Origin: Symbiodinium natans
Taxonomy: Eukaryota; Sar; Dinophyceae; Suessiales; Symbiodiniaceae
DNA: 64,000 bases
Assembly (NCBI GenBank): GCA_905221605.1
Contig: CAJNDS010002207.1
Coordinates: forward strand, 262,501-326,500
Direction: 5' to 3'
Part shown: one piece after another, positions 19,101 to 27,697 of the stretch
How the letters are laid out: every line of letters begins with the position of its first letter
How positions within the stretch are numbered: position 1 is the first letter of the stretch
Notes under the pieces: model-generated
Database searches by the model: none
Seen by the model: the letters and a program-made list of their open reading frames with translations, nothing else
What the model was told of the DNA's origin: nothing
Program-made: the position numbers and the translations under genes

Positions 19101-22100
19101 TCTTGATTTATTTATTTGTTTATTATTATGTAAGAGGAGGCGTTGAGGGTGTTTTTTGCTTTCCATTCGTAATCCGGATAAGCAATAATTTGTTTAAACT
19201 AATTAAACGAGCTACATCAAATCAAACTAACTAAGTCATGTACGCTATTGTGGATATCAGTCCAAACTGGAAATTGACTTACTTAATTTGTGTAGTCAGG
19301 TTGTGGGTAGAAGTCCGAGGTTCAGAATAATCGGAATGGAGGTAGAAATAAGAATTGAGAGTTCACTCCAGGCTCTTCTGCAAGCCTACACCCCCCCCCC
19401 CCCCCCCCCCCCCCTCCCCAATTAGTTTATTGAAGCAAGTTATGTAAACACATCTAATTGAGACAGTGCAACTTCTTCTGAACCTCGAATTCTATGCAGA
19501 ACCCGGATAGAACCCCCATCAAACAATTCAAGTAGTTCAATTTATGCAGCTAAACTGCATTCTGGACTTGCGGCGTTTGAAATAAACATAGGAACTGGGA
19601 AATACTCCCTCATCAAATCCGAATTAAACAAATTAAAGTATGTATGTAACTTGTTTGATTTTCCTTAGTTCGCCTTTCATAGTAGCATAGAAGATAGACA
19701 TTGAGAAGTCAGCTACTCTTTCCCTGCATGGGCTTTTTACTAGTTTAGATCATTTAGTTTCCATTCTGAATTCCGAGGTCTTTCCAGAGACATATTAATA
19801 TGTCGACATGCAATTTCCATCCTGGACTTGAGATTTTTCCCAGAATCCAACTCCAGCATGGAAATTGATGTCATCATTTGCTGTATTTAACGTGTATTTG
19901 ATTGGGTTTCTGGAGAGAATCCGAGGAATCCGTGATTCAGAAATAACTTCAATTATTTTGTTTGGTTAAAGTATTTACACTTGCCTAAGACCTTGGGACA
20001 CTACTTGAATCCCCAATTCCTATTTTACTCAGATAACTCAGATAGTTGACTTAAGATAATTCCGTACCCCCCCTGCCCCCCCTCCCCCCCCGGCCGCAAT
20101 TTGGTGCCATCCGGCTGTGAGCCCTCGAAAGTGCTGTAAATCACAATGACAAACAAGGGGTTGACCCACTTTGTCTGGGCAACACGTGGTTCTCACACCA
20201 GAAAGACGATTTGTGGCTTTGCAACTTTGTCCTTCTGAAAGCCCTGCCAACTCAGACGACGGACAAGCAGGGGTTTAGCAACTTTGTCTGGCAAAATATG
20301 GTGGGATCCGGCCGCGAGCTTCTGAAAGTGCTGTAAATACCAAAGAAAATCAATCGAGGGATCTGAGCAACATTGTTGGCCATGTTTTTTTTTTTTTTTG
20401 CGATCCGTGCCTGGGACCCTAACGGTGCTGCAAAGACCATCAGTCCATTTGGAGAATGTTGAGTCTGTTTAAGAACATCAACATTGAACTACCCAAAGTT
20501 TGTTCAACCAGAAGTGAACCACCCCACTCAAGCAACAGCAGCGGCGCTTTTTCGTCGTCAGATTCATGCTCAGGGCTATAAAGGGAAGACCATCACTGAC
20601 CGAACTGCAGTGCCGGGCAGGGGGGGGGGGGTATTCATAAAAGTGGGGTTTGTTCGGAATATTGTAAGCACAAGGCTTGGCATATTCAAGATGTGGATGG
20701 TCTTTGCTATACGTAGTTACAATAGCAGGAGTTGAAATGCCATTTCGCATCCTGCGGGCGGACTGACTCAGTGCCGTGAAATGACATGAGACCGATATGT
20801 CCGATATGGGTTGCAGGACCCTGCATATTTCACGAATTACAAACACCCAAAATCTTGAGCTGTGTGGCCGGTGCACTCGGTCTTTCGAAAGAGGGGGAGG
20901 CAAGAAGAGGTTTAGCAGAGAAAGACACCATCCGAATCCCCTATGTGGCCAGCATGGATCCTTCGCGTGAAGTCCCCCGCCGAATTGTCTGGTAGGTGAT
21001 TCGCGTCCTGCGACTTCTAAAGCTGATGAGGCTTCTGAAGACATCCCGGAACCCTGGCAAAAATAAGGGTCGGTGGAGATGTGGCAGGGTTTCGTTGTTT
21101 TTTGGCGATTGGACGGAGCAGAAAAAGAGGTGGCCTCGAGCATCTAAGGCTCATGCATCAGCTGGAGATTCCCGTAGCCATTCCCTACCAGCATTTGGCG
21201 CTGATGCGGTTTCTGGTCGTTCTCCTGCTGGCTTGCCACTGGTTGGCTTGTCTTCAAGCTGCACCAATATGCAGGAGCGCACAAACGGGACGAGGATCCT
21301 AAAGCAAAAGTCAGGAAAGACCAACTCGCACCCTCCGATGGCTTGTCAGTCCTCAAACTCCGGACAGCACAGCCCCAACTGCCGCAAGACAATATAAGGA
21401 GTTTGGAGTGGCCAATCTCGGGAAGCAGGCTGTACACGAGCATACTTAGCACACTCTGAAACCTTATATGACATGTGACATGAGGGCTTCTGGCAGGAAT
21501 CTGGCGTAGCATGGCCTGCAGTAGCAGTGAAAGCCCACGAATGCCACGATAACTCTAAACATAGGATATGCGCACGTTGCATGTGCATGTCGTATGCGCC
21601 CAGGCCTATGGTCTATGACACTTCAGCTTGTGGACGAAGAGATACTGAGCAGCATCGGGATCACATCAACAAATTGAAGATCAACTAAAGAAACGGGTTC
21701 CAAGTGCTACTTAAACTTCTGACACACCACACCACTGCTGAGCTCTCCTTGCTACGTGGGCCGGGGCATGACGTAGTCTTGTGGCATAGGGCTTGGCTCA
21801 GTGCCTGAAGGGGTCTCTATAGACTATAGAGCGGAGCATGTTGAAAATTCCCCCCGTCCCCACACCCCACCTCTAACACATCAAATATACAAGCCAGGTT
21901 CCCACGTTGGATCAATGACATCGAGGAATCCGACCTGCAGTTCGGTATTGAGTCATCGAAGTCGCCGCTGCGAATCTACGTTGCTGCGTTCTACTTCTGT
22001 GCCTACACGATGACCTCTGTGGGCTATGGGGACACTCGGCGCAACTGTATACTTATAGGAGCTGTGCTTGACTTTTGGCAATTTTAATCCATGTTCTGCC

Positions 22101-24721
22101 ACCTGACAAGAGAAGCTTGTCTTGACACCTTAGGACATCGGGCCCAAGAATATTTTGGAGCGTCTGATGTGCTGCGGAATTGTCTTATCTGCGGGCCTCT
22201 GCTGGGCTTACATTCTGGGGGAGGTGTGTGGCATTGTCGCAGATATGACGAGCGAGAGCCAAGACTTCCGAAAGAGGATGCACCACCTCAATCGCATGAT
22301 GACGAGCCAGGATGAGGGTGTGCTGTGCTTGTAGTGCAAACATTGACTCGAGGATCCTTTGCATGGAGGGGAGTGTTTGCAATCCGCATGAGGGGCTTAG
22401 CCCGGAGTGGTAGCATTGAGCCCCAACGCCAGCACCCAATAGCACCCAATGACAATTTCCGGACAGTTGAAAAATTGTCGTGCACATGTCGTGGTTCAAG
22501 GACCATGCGCTACAACATCAGCAGACACATCAGTCATGTCATGGAGCGGAGCCGTCTCCTGCCAGGAGCTACCACGCGAACTCAAGACGCGATTGCGCAG
22601 CTACTTCCTGCAAAACCGGAACCAGGCACAGTTTCTGACGCAGCAGAGCCTTGTACCAAATTCACACAGCCTGTCTGGCAAGCGAAGTGAGCGTAGAGTC
22701 CCCACAGCTGCATAAGATGCTTCCGCTCCCTTGGACTGTTGTCGTGAAAGCTGCTGGTAAATGCATCAAGGAAATGTTGTATTCACACACACCTTCGAGG
22801 GCTACGCATGTACATAAACTACATGTCTCCACCCCACTCACTGCACAAAGCAAGGGCAGCAAGGCTTCAGGTGACGGTTGCAGGGCAGCTTGGAGGTGCG
22901 GTCACACTTGCAGATCGTCTCAGGTGGCCACACTTTCGTCCCCGAATTTCACACCGGTTCAACATCTGTGCGGTGGGGCGTGGATCCTTAGAGGGGTAAG
23001 TCAGTGCTGGGCCAACCTAGTATTGGATGCTTCAGGTTGCTCGGTCCTTCAAAACTTCATGACATTGACAAATGCCCACCCCCCCCCCCCCCCCCCGTCC
23101 CGCTCCCCGGTAAGCCTGGGGAAGCGCCAAGGAGCTTGCTGCAGAACATGAGCCCGCAGCTGCAATCGGAGGCGGCACATTCCAGGGCTCCCCATATCCT
23201 GGCCCTTGAGAGGTATGGCCCCCTCCGCACCTCAACACAGAAGGGCGCACATACTGCAGCCCAGTACTGTCGTGAATTTGTTGGATGACACCTTAGAGTC
23301 TTTAGAGTGGACCTTTACCCTTTTAAATTGTTTGGAGATAAAGGTCAGTCTTCTAGAGAGAACACCAAACTCCGAACCCGAATCAAGACATTGCCCAAAC
23401 GGGGCCTCGCATGCCCGACAGGTCTCGACAGTGATGAACTTGCCTTGGATCCAGACTCTTGGCCCCGAACGTTTTGGTTTAACAGTTGGGCTTGTTGTGC
23501 TAGGAGAAGGGCATTGTCTCCGAGCTGGCACTTACGAACTGAGACTGGGTTTAGGGCGGCTCTAGGGGCTTGAGTGTGTAGGCCCTGTAGGCCAGCAGCT
23601 GGTGGTCAGAACACACCTCGAGGTTCGCTTTGCATCGCAGAGGTGGGCGTGTGATCCCGTAGTGCAAACTCGACGAAGTGTTGGGTCTTTGACAAGCCAA
23701 ACAAGCCAAGCCTTGCCGGCCCGTTTTTCAGAGCCCAACACACGCAGGAACAGCCATGTTGTTCCGCAAAGCTTCCCAGTAGCCTGCTCAAAGCAAGCTT
23801 CTCAACCTCAATGTTGCAACTGCTGCGTGGGACATGGAACGGAGACGGTCGTGAAACCGTAATTTTCGATGGGCCAGCGACACAACATGACGCAACATCA
23901 CACAACGCTACTTCCAGTTTGCTGCCCACGTACGCGTGTTGTGAAAATACCAAGGAAAGTGACCTTTTTCTCCCAGTTCTTGAACTTCCTCGAACCTGGG
24001 GAATGCCATTAGTAAGGAGTTCTGTTTTGAGAAGCTCCCGAGTTGTATTGTGATCCATTTCCTGGCCACTGGCCTGAACCCGTGAAGCTTCGGAGCCAAG
24101 GAACTACAGGAGACCCGAGGTTCATACGTGGCTCCCTACAAAGCCTGCATAGCGGATGTCGCCAAGGCCCTAAAGGCGGCAGCTTTTGCACAGCGGGAAA
24201 GCTTCGACAACGTACAGGTCCTGTACATCCTCTCCAAAGGATTGGTGGCACTTGACAGCCGGGTTGGCCATCACGGTGCAGTTTGGGGGGAGGACTTTGT
24301 CCTCTCCGACACAAGCCTTATACGTCCAGTATCAGGCTATGCTTTGACTTACATTGAGGTTCTGTTCCTCACACGGGATGCGCTCATGGAGGTGATCGAG
24401 AAGCGGAGGTCCAGTTGCCCACAGTTGGGCCGAATCGTGAGGCAGTACCCTGGGAGAAGATTCTTTTCACTTCAGAAGACCCTGAAACGGCATCCGTTGG
24501 TCCCTATACCCCTCAAGCAGTCATGGGGTAGTAGAGTATGCTTTGGGAGCCTTGCAGATTATAACGGGAGCAGCTTTTAACCTCAACAGAAAACAAAACC
24601 ATGCCGGAAACCAAGAAACGTCTCGGGCACTCAATCGTGAAGCCGCAGCATGCGACCACACTCAAGGTACTGCGTGAGGGTCGCCGTCTTCCGTGGCATC
24701 CTTGCAGAAGCAAAGCGCAGG
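13019..24721 (+). CDS. Voltage-gated K+ channel, EAG/CNG-like (6TM, C-linker, CNBD), multi-exon
   Basis: Gene-level entry. Exons as read: 13019-13177, 14755-14811, 15022-15084, about 15404-15461, 16059-16168, 16601-16659, 18020-18078, 18375-18485, 18890-18989, 20996-21048, 21149-21274, 21898-22030, 22134-22310, 22566-22645, 23132-23174, 23623-23648, 23955-23991, 24110-24444, 24667-24721. From 18375 onward all twelve exons join with matching phases (about 425 residues) and cover S2/S3 to the end of the CNBD in correct order. Key motifs: S3 WFWLDFVSLIPFD; S4 VIRVLRLLKLMRLLK; pore TMTSVGYGDIGPKN; C-linker ELPRELKTRLRSYF; CNBD core VWGEDFVLSD. The family forms tetrameric plasma-membrane K+ channels gated by voltage and modulated through the C-linker. 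Donors in the 18375-24721 part: six GA, four GT, one GC. The S1-S2 junction and the N-terminus are less certain. A C-terminal extension to 25076 is possible. Confidence 0.88.
14755..14811 (+). CDS. Candidate channel N-terminal exon (EMMRLHLRQVEPHKVQ)
   Basis: Acceptor GGCAG at 14754, phase 0, reading EMMRLHLRQVEPHKVQPSS to a GC donor at 14812. An alternative frame (ALLGKLEDRLSHR) is also open, so the call is moderate. Confidence 0.45.
14934..14980 (+). repeat. Short tandem duplication (CACTTCAGTGGCACACTAAGG)
   Basis: A 22-bp unit, GCACTTCAGTGGCACACTAA followed by GG, occurs twice in a row, between the channel N-terminal exons at 14755 and 15022. Confidence 0.85.
15022..15084 (+). CDS. Candidate channel N-terminal exon (FHYAEELPLNYVSEL)
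   Basis: 21 codons, 18 of them ending in G or C, reading FHYAEELPLNYVSELSDNF. The acceptor TAG ends at 15021; GT donor at 15085 (or GC at 15081). Strong coding character, no recognised domain. Confidence 0.55.
15404..15461 (+). CDS. Candidate channel N-terminal exon (MGFADVALSKQLCCKHP)
   Basis: Reads SKMGFADVALSKQLCCKHP with 15 of 18 third positions G or C after the Met. The acceptor GAG ends at 15403; a GA donor at 15462 is assumed. An internal GTAAGC at 15434 is an alternative donor. A further possible exon at about 15902-15950 (AEDHVQTALAVSMLEA) would follow. Confidence 0.45.
16059..16168 (+). CDS. Channel exon before S1 (pre-S1 segment)
   Basis: Reads KLATQRIDFMILRAQ, then FEIEKPWYIINPAAWAR. 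An aromatic-rich PWYIINP sequence just before S1 is typical of EAG-type channels in alveolates. Acceptor GAG at 16058 (an alternative AG at 16049 also fits phase 2); donor GT at 16169. The phase 1 end joins with 16601 to give AR-MWQCITC. Confidence 0.75.
16601..16659 (+). CDS. Channel S1 exon
   Basis: Reads MWQCITCLALTFVALSLGCE (first Met codon completed across the junction), a hydrophobic S1 helix. Acceptor GCAGCAG at 16600. Donor could be GT after 16659, GC after 16662 or GA after 16665. The link to S2 is the weakest join: homologues usually have about ten more residues here, so a micro-exon may be missing. Confidence 0.65.
16869..16970 (-). repeat. Interstitial telomere-like CCCTAAA tracts
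   Basis: Two blocks, 16869-16889 and 16938-16970, with perfect units such as CCCTAAACCCTAAACCC plus CCCTGAA/CCCTCAA variants. Equivalent to TTTAGGG on the minus strand. Confidence 0.8.
17165..17305 (+). repeat. TTTTGTTGC minisatellite
   Basis: About fifteen 9-bp TTTTGTTGC units, with occasional 10-bp and C-substituted variants, inside the S1-S2 intron. The Cys-Phe and Lys-Ala-Thr ORFs here are repeat translations. Confidence 0.92.
18020..18078 (+). CDS. Channel S2 exon
   Basis: Reads DSLFLVSLLVDGIFLLDVFM, a hydrophobic helix with Asp residues as in S2 of EAG-like channels. Acceptor CCAG at 18019 (an earlier acceptor at 18005 would add FVVQ). GC donor at 18079 splits ATG and joins 18375 in phase. 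Confidence 0.7.
18375..18485 (+). CDS. Channel S2-S3 linker exon
   Basis: Reads GLNVDYAARQFFTTSARR and then MVIETKLSEIAQRYL. The final KLSEIAQRYL directly before S3 is a hallmark (IA..YL..WF). GT donor at 18486; the split Leu codon (TT|G) is completed by the first base of the next exon. Confidence 0.85.
18890..18989 (+). CDS. Channel S3 exon
   Basis: Reads KSWFWLDFVSLIPFDLIA, then GGNDLTELKTIK. WFxLDxxSxxPFD is the diagnostic S3 signature of EAG/CNG-type channels. Acceptor GTAAG at 18889, donor AAG|GT at 18990. Ends in phase 0, immediately before the S4 exon. Confidence 0.92.
18990..20995 (+). other. 2-kb S3-S4 intron with AT-rich block
   Basis: GT-AG intron. From about 19080 to 20060 the sequence is clearly richer in A/T than its surroundings and carries a C-run at about 19391-19415. 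Diverged direct repeats lie at 20090-20376 and a G-run near 20622. No transposase or reverse transcriptase frame seen. Confidence 0.6.
20090..20376 (+). repeat. Diverged direct repeats (GAAAGTGCTGTAAAT unit)
   Basis: Two similar units, about 20090-20185 and 20278-20376, share CATCCGGC/GATCCGGC, GAAAGTGCTGTAAAT and GAGCAACA-like ends. A partial third (about 20219-20285) shares GCAACTTTGTC and CTGAAAG. Confidence 0.6.
20996..21048 (+). CDS. Channel S4 voltage-sensor exon
   Basis: 53-nt exon reading VIRVLRLLKLMRLLKTSR, with Arg/Lys at every third position (six in all), the S4 voltage sensor. Acceptor GGTAG at 20995. GA donor at 21049 (CCCG|GAAC); the split Arg codon CG|G is completed by the next exon. 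Preceded by a 2-kb intron. Confidence 0.92.
21149..21274 (+). CDS. Channel S4-S5 linker and S5 exon
   Basis: Reads LMHQLEIPVAIPYQHLALMR, then FLVVLLLACHWLACLQAA. The HWLACL end of S5 is characteristic of the EAG family. GA donor at 21275 (CAG|GAGC) with phase 2 end; joins to 21898 as C-R-FPRW. Confidence 0.9.
21898..22030 (+). CDS. Channel pore exon (SVGYG)
   Basis: Reads FPRWINDIEESDLQFG, then SPLRIYVAAFYFCAYTMTSVGYG. TSVGYG plus the first Asp of the next exon forms the K+ selectivity filter (SVGYGD). The GA donor at 22031 lies right after the filter Gly; reading through would give GYGDTRRN, whereas the splice gives GYGDIGPKN. Confidence 0.93.
22134..22310 (+). CDS. Channel S6 and C-linker start exon
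   Basis: 59 codons: DIGPKNILERLMCCG, the S6 helix IVLSAGLCWAYILGEVCGIV, and the start of the C-linker MTSESQDFRKRMHHLNRMM. Acceptor TTAG at 22133, GA donor at 22311 (CAG|GATG). Phase 0 at both ends. Confidence 0.92.
22566..22645 (+). CDS. Channel C-linker exon 1
   Basis: Reads ELPRELKTRLRSYFLQNR and QAQFLTQ. LPxELxxRxxxYF is the B-helix of the C-linker in EAG/CNG/HCN channels. GA donor at 22646 (GCA|GAGC) completes a Gln codon with the next exon's G. Confidence 0.9.
23132..23174 (+). CDS. Channel C-linker exon 2 (SLLQNMSPQLQSEA)
   Basis: 43-nt exon reading SLLQNMSPQLQSEA, the family's L..LSP.L...v segment. Acceptor CCAAG at 23131, GC donor at 23175. The intron before it contains a long C-run (about 23079-23096). 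Confidence 0.82.
23623..23648 (+). CDS. Channel C-linker micro-exon (VRFASQRWA)
   Basis: 26-nt exon, acceptor CGAG at 23622, GT donor at 23649; reads VRFASQRWA. It supplies the Trp that precedes K-V-x-F-F in this family and is needed to keep phase between 23174 and 23955. Confidence 0.7.
23955..23991 (+). CDS. Channel C-linker micro-exon (KVTFFSQFLNFL)
   Basis: 37-nt exon, acceptor CCAAG at 23954, GA donor at 23992. KVTFFSQFLNFL matches the last C-linker helix (W-x-K-V-x-F-F). Phases match on both sides. Confidence 0.82.
24110..24444 (+). CDS. Channel cyclic-nucleotide-binding-like domain exon
   Basis: Longest exon (335 nt). Reads YVAPYKACIADVAKALK, AAFAQRESFDNVQVLYILSK, VWGEDFVLSDTSLIRP, ALTYIEVLFLTRDALMEVIE and CPQLGRIVRQ: jelly-roll strands, the G-E core of the phosphate-binding cassette and the C-helix. 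The usual R-[TS]-A-S/T after the cassette is replaced by IRPVSGYALTY, so binding of cAMP/cGMP is doubtful. GT donor at 24445. Confidence 0.93.
24667..24721 (+). CDS. Channel exon after the CNBD (YCVRVAVFRGILAEAKRR)
   Basis: Joins in phase to the CNBD exon and reads YCVRVAVFRGILAEAKRR, matching the post-CNBD segment. GC donor at 24722 is likely. If not spliced, the frame stays open to a TAG at 24920-24922, which would give a short Pro-rich tail. Confidence 0.75.
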
Positions 24722-24962
24722 GCAAAGTTATCCACCCCGGCATCGCTGTCACTTCGACGAAAATCCCTTCAAACTGAGTGTGCCTCGCGTCAGCCAGCCC
24801 AAGACAAGGGGTGGCTGGAGCACTTGCACCCTCAGCATCCGCACGTTCCTGTCTCTGACCCTGTCATCCCTGCTCCCGCGCGACAGCAGAAAGCAAAGTC
24901 GCCTCACTGGGAGGAAGTTTAGGGGAGCGGTCTGTTCAGTTTTGGAAGTAGTTAACTTTCAG

Positions 24963-25076
24963 CGTCCAGGTGCTGATCCGTTGAGCGATGAAGCTATTGC
25001 GGTAGCATGCGGCAAGATTGAGCGATTGAGTCAATTGAGCCGGGACACCGCTCTCACCAAACCCCCCGCCCCGTAA
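24963..25076 (+). CDS. Candidate terminal exon of the channel
   Basis: After TTTCAG (24962) the frame reads PGADPLSDEAIAVACGKIER and LSQLSRDTALTK, then PPAP and a TAA stop (25074-25076). An amphipathic end helix is common in EAG-type channels, but the link to 24721 is not proven. Confidence 0.4.
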   Translation, partial: RPGADPLSDEAIAVACGKIERLSQLSRDTALTKPPAP

Positions 25077-25455
25077 TACCGTACTGAAAACCACATCAAC
25101 GGACTCAGTCGTAGATCCAGGACTGCGAATTCAGGTGCATGGCTGCCAGATGCTGCAAGCTCTGCAACTGCGCATGCTTTAGGTCTGCACATGCTTGCCT
25201 GGTTAACAGTGATGCAAGTGATGCAAGACCGCAAGACGTCTCCGCTGATCATTGGCGGACCCTAAAGTATTTAGGATTGGCCTCAGCCGTACGTGGTTAC
25301 GTTTCCGCCGGGATTGCTGTAGGTTCTGCTTTTGCCGCAGAAATCATCGCGGTTGTCAACTCGATGTTTGAAGTTATCAGCAACCCAAAACGGTGGTCAA
25401 GTTCTATACGCTTCCCCCGCTCAGGATGGGTGGCTCTTGAAGCTAGTGAAGCTAG

Positions 25456-25507
25456 CGAGCGCTACGTCTGTGACGTGCACCTCGAGCCCAGTGTCCACTT
25501 GTTGAGC
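25456..25507 (+). CDS. Candidate exon, unknown (ERYVCDVHLEPSVHLLS)
   Basis: After GCTAG (25455) the frame reads ERYVCDVHLEPSVHLLS with almost all codons ending in G or C, up to a GT donor at 25508. No domain recognised. Confidence 0.4.
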
Positions 25508-25999
25508 GTCGAGACAAAAGGGGTTTTGGGCCTGTGCGGAATTTTGAGATGTTTAGGGCTTTTAGGGTTCAAGTCGGGTTTTCGGCTTTGTGGGTCTGCT
25601 CTGAGAAACTAAGCTTGTCTGGTCGTGGCCTGGATTGATGGCAATGCAGTTGGAACAGTTTTTGCTTCGGCTGCAGCCTGCAGCTCTGTGTTTCTATGAT
25701 TGCTGGCCCGTTTTCACCATCCCTAAGCATGAGTGAATTCAGGGGTGCAGGCTGTACTCCCAACAGGTCACAATTAACGTGCGTACTGTGAGATACAGTG
25801 TGTATCAGTGCGCACTTGCATTGCGCAGCCTTTCTCATTGTTGACAGCAAGATATGTGAACTGCAGGGGCAGCTCGGCGCTTTTGGCTTTTGGAAGCTCC
25901 AGTGTGTGAAATTGTCTCTACGTCTTGGAGCTTGGGGCCAGACATCCTGGCACATGCTGGGAGATATCGCCACAGCGAAGATGTAGCCTCCGGAATCAG

Positions 26000-26062
26000 G
26001 ATCACACGTGGAGGGAATTGCTGTGGCGCCAGGTCTGCCGCGCGCCCTGGCAGTGGACATCA
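26000..26062 (+). CDS. Candidate exon (DHTWRELLWRQVCRAPW)
   Basis: AG|G acceptor at 25999, GT donor at 26063, 21 codons with 17 G/C-ending. DHTWRELLWRQVCRAPWQW is reminiscent of the W-R-x-L-x-x-x-x-C stretch after F-boxes, but this is only a resemblance. Confidence 0.4.
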
Positions 26063-27198
26063 GTGTCGGCCAGCTTGGTCCCGCGGTATGAGCCCATGGA
26101 GGGGGGGTTGCGAGTTATAGGCAGGTAGGCTCTGGGGCTCTTGGGCTTGTCCAGTACAGGTTGATGTTGGAGCTGCTGTTTTTGTTACCCCTTCAGTTAT
26201 TTTAGGCATGAACAATGTCGCCCGAAGGAAACTGAAAGCCACCCTGAATCCATCAGAGAAAATTAAAAGTCAACGTACAAAATTACAGGCCAGTTAAATA
26301 CATGCATAAGTACGCGCTTAAATCCATAACTTCATCCAGTAGCTGCAGCCCAGAATGCATGCACCCCGCTCAAGATGCGCAATGCTCAGCTGGAGGTCCT
26401 CCTGGGTACTTAGCAGGCCAGGGTGCTCTTCCTGAAGCGTCCAGGGGTCCCTGAATGGCAGCACTACACTAGCAATCTTTGACACCCTATACGGTCTGCG
26501 GAGTATATTGCAATAGACAATCACCGAGACCAACCGGCCGCAAACAGGCCATGTCAGCCCAACACGCTTGGAAGGCTAAAAACCCTTCCAAACCGACCCG
26601 AATCCGGAAGTGTTTTTCTATCCGAGTCTCCACGCAAAGCGACGCACGGCTGGTGCGCCGGGAGTCCCACGCTGGGGCTGCACGTCAGACCTGGGAGGCA
26701 CCGTGAGAGAGAGAGAGCGTGGCCAATCTTAAAACCCCCCCCCCACCTTCCCGCCCTCGAAAAAGTCCGTTAATGTTGGGGGAAATCTGTTTGGGAAAGG
26801 TGCCCGATGCCCTAAACCCCCCCCGGGATCTGGAGGGGTTTGGAACAGGTCCCCTGGTCAGGTCTTAAGAAAGGGTGTGAGGAATGATTTGCCCCCAAAC
26901 CACTGAGAGGTTGTACAAAAGGACAACGATCAAGCCAGATAAGCTTATCAGATCGGAACATCGGAGCAACAAAACCGGTCTAGGAGTCCAGGTGGTTGCA
27001 GAGGCTCAGCACGGTTTGACCCGTTTAAGCCATGGTGTTTTAGAAACGCCTTGCACCCACCGACCTGAATCGACCGAATACAGGAAGTCCCCAAAGCATT
27101 CAGACACCATCGGCACGATAAGTGCGTCGATAAGTCACTATGTCACCATGTCCCTGAACAGACGCCATCGAAGCCCTAGCGCCCCCAGTCTTGGTCAG

Positions 27199-27262
27199 GA
27201 GTTGCTCAAGGCAGCCGAGGGGCCCCAGCAGCCTTTGATCTTCGAGAGCCGGCTCCGCCGAT
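27199..27262 (+). CDS. Candidate exon, unknown (ELLKAAEGPQQPLIFESR)
   Basis: Bounded by GTCAG|GAG (27198) and CGAT|GTAAGG (27263), a strong donor. Reads ELLKAAEGPQQPLIFESR with mostly G/C-ending codons. Upstream codons (SAPSLGQ) are also open, so the exon may begin earlier. Confidence 0.5.
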
Positions 27263-27577
27263 GTAAGGCGCCTTTTTCGCACAGACAAGTAGACAAGTCT
27301 AAGTGTTAAGTGTGGGCTTGGCACTTATCGGTTTCTTGGGGGCCCTTTGGGGCTTTGGAATGTTGACGTGCGCAGGTTTACTAGCATGCCGGATGGCTTA
27401 AATTCGGCCTGGATTCAGTGAGCCGGATTTGCGAAGTACATGCTAGCCGAGACTTGGTTGCCAAAAACTCAATTCATCTTCCGTGGAACGCTGACGACTG
27501 ACAACATGATAGCACTGTCAGTTGCAAACGTAGTCTCCGATTCCGTGCAAGCGTGCCGCATCTACACATCTGTTCGT

Positions 27578-27697
27578 AAGTGCCTTATTCGCCCATGTTG
27601 TTCTTCGGTATGTCAGACGTCGTGGCCCTCACTGACGCTAAAGTATCCGGACCGGTTCCTCTTGACATTGTTCTTGTCTTCATCGAAATGCCTACAA
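27578..27697 (+). CDS. Candidate exon, unknown (MSDVVALTDAKVSGPVP)
   Basis: After GTAAG (27577) the frame reads YSPMLFFGMSDVVALTDAK and VSGPVPLDIVLVFIEMPTK, ending at AAG|GTTAGT. Hydrophobic and protein-like, with modest codon bias. Confidence 0.35.

Larger units (their letters stand above)
25077..27198 (+). other. Downstream of channel; two possible exons only
   Basis: Apart from candidate exons at 25456 and 26000 nothing recognisable. An AG-rich run (26704-26717) and C-runs near 26737 and 26818 are present. Confidence 0.4.

Noticed and set aside
20478-21143. 221-codon minus-strand ORF
   Set aside because: It runs antisense through the S4 exon and an adjoining intron of the channel, with no domain and no codon bias; a shadow.
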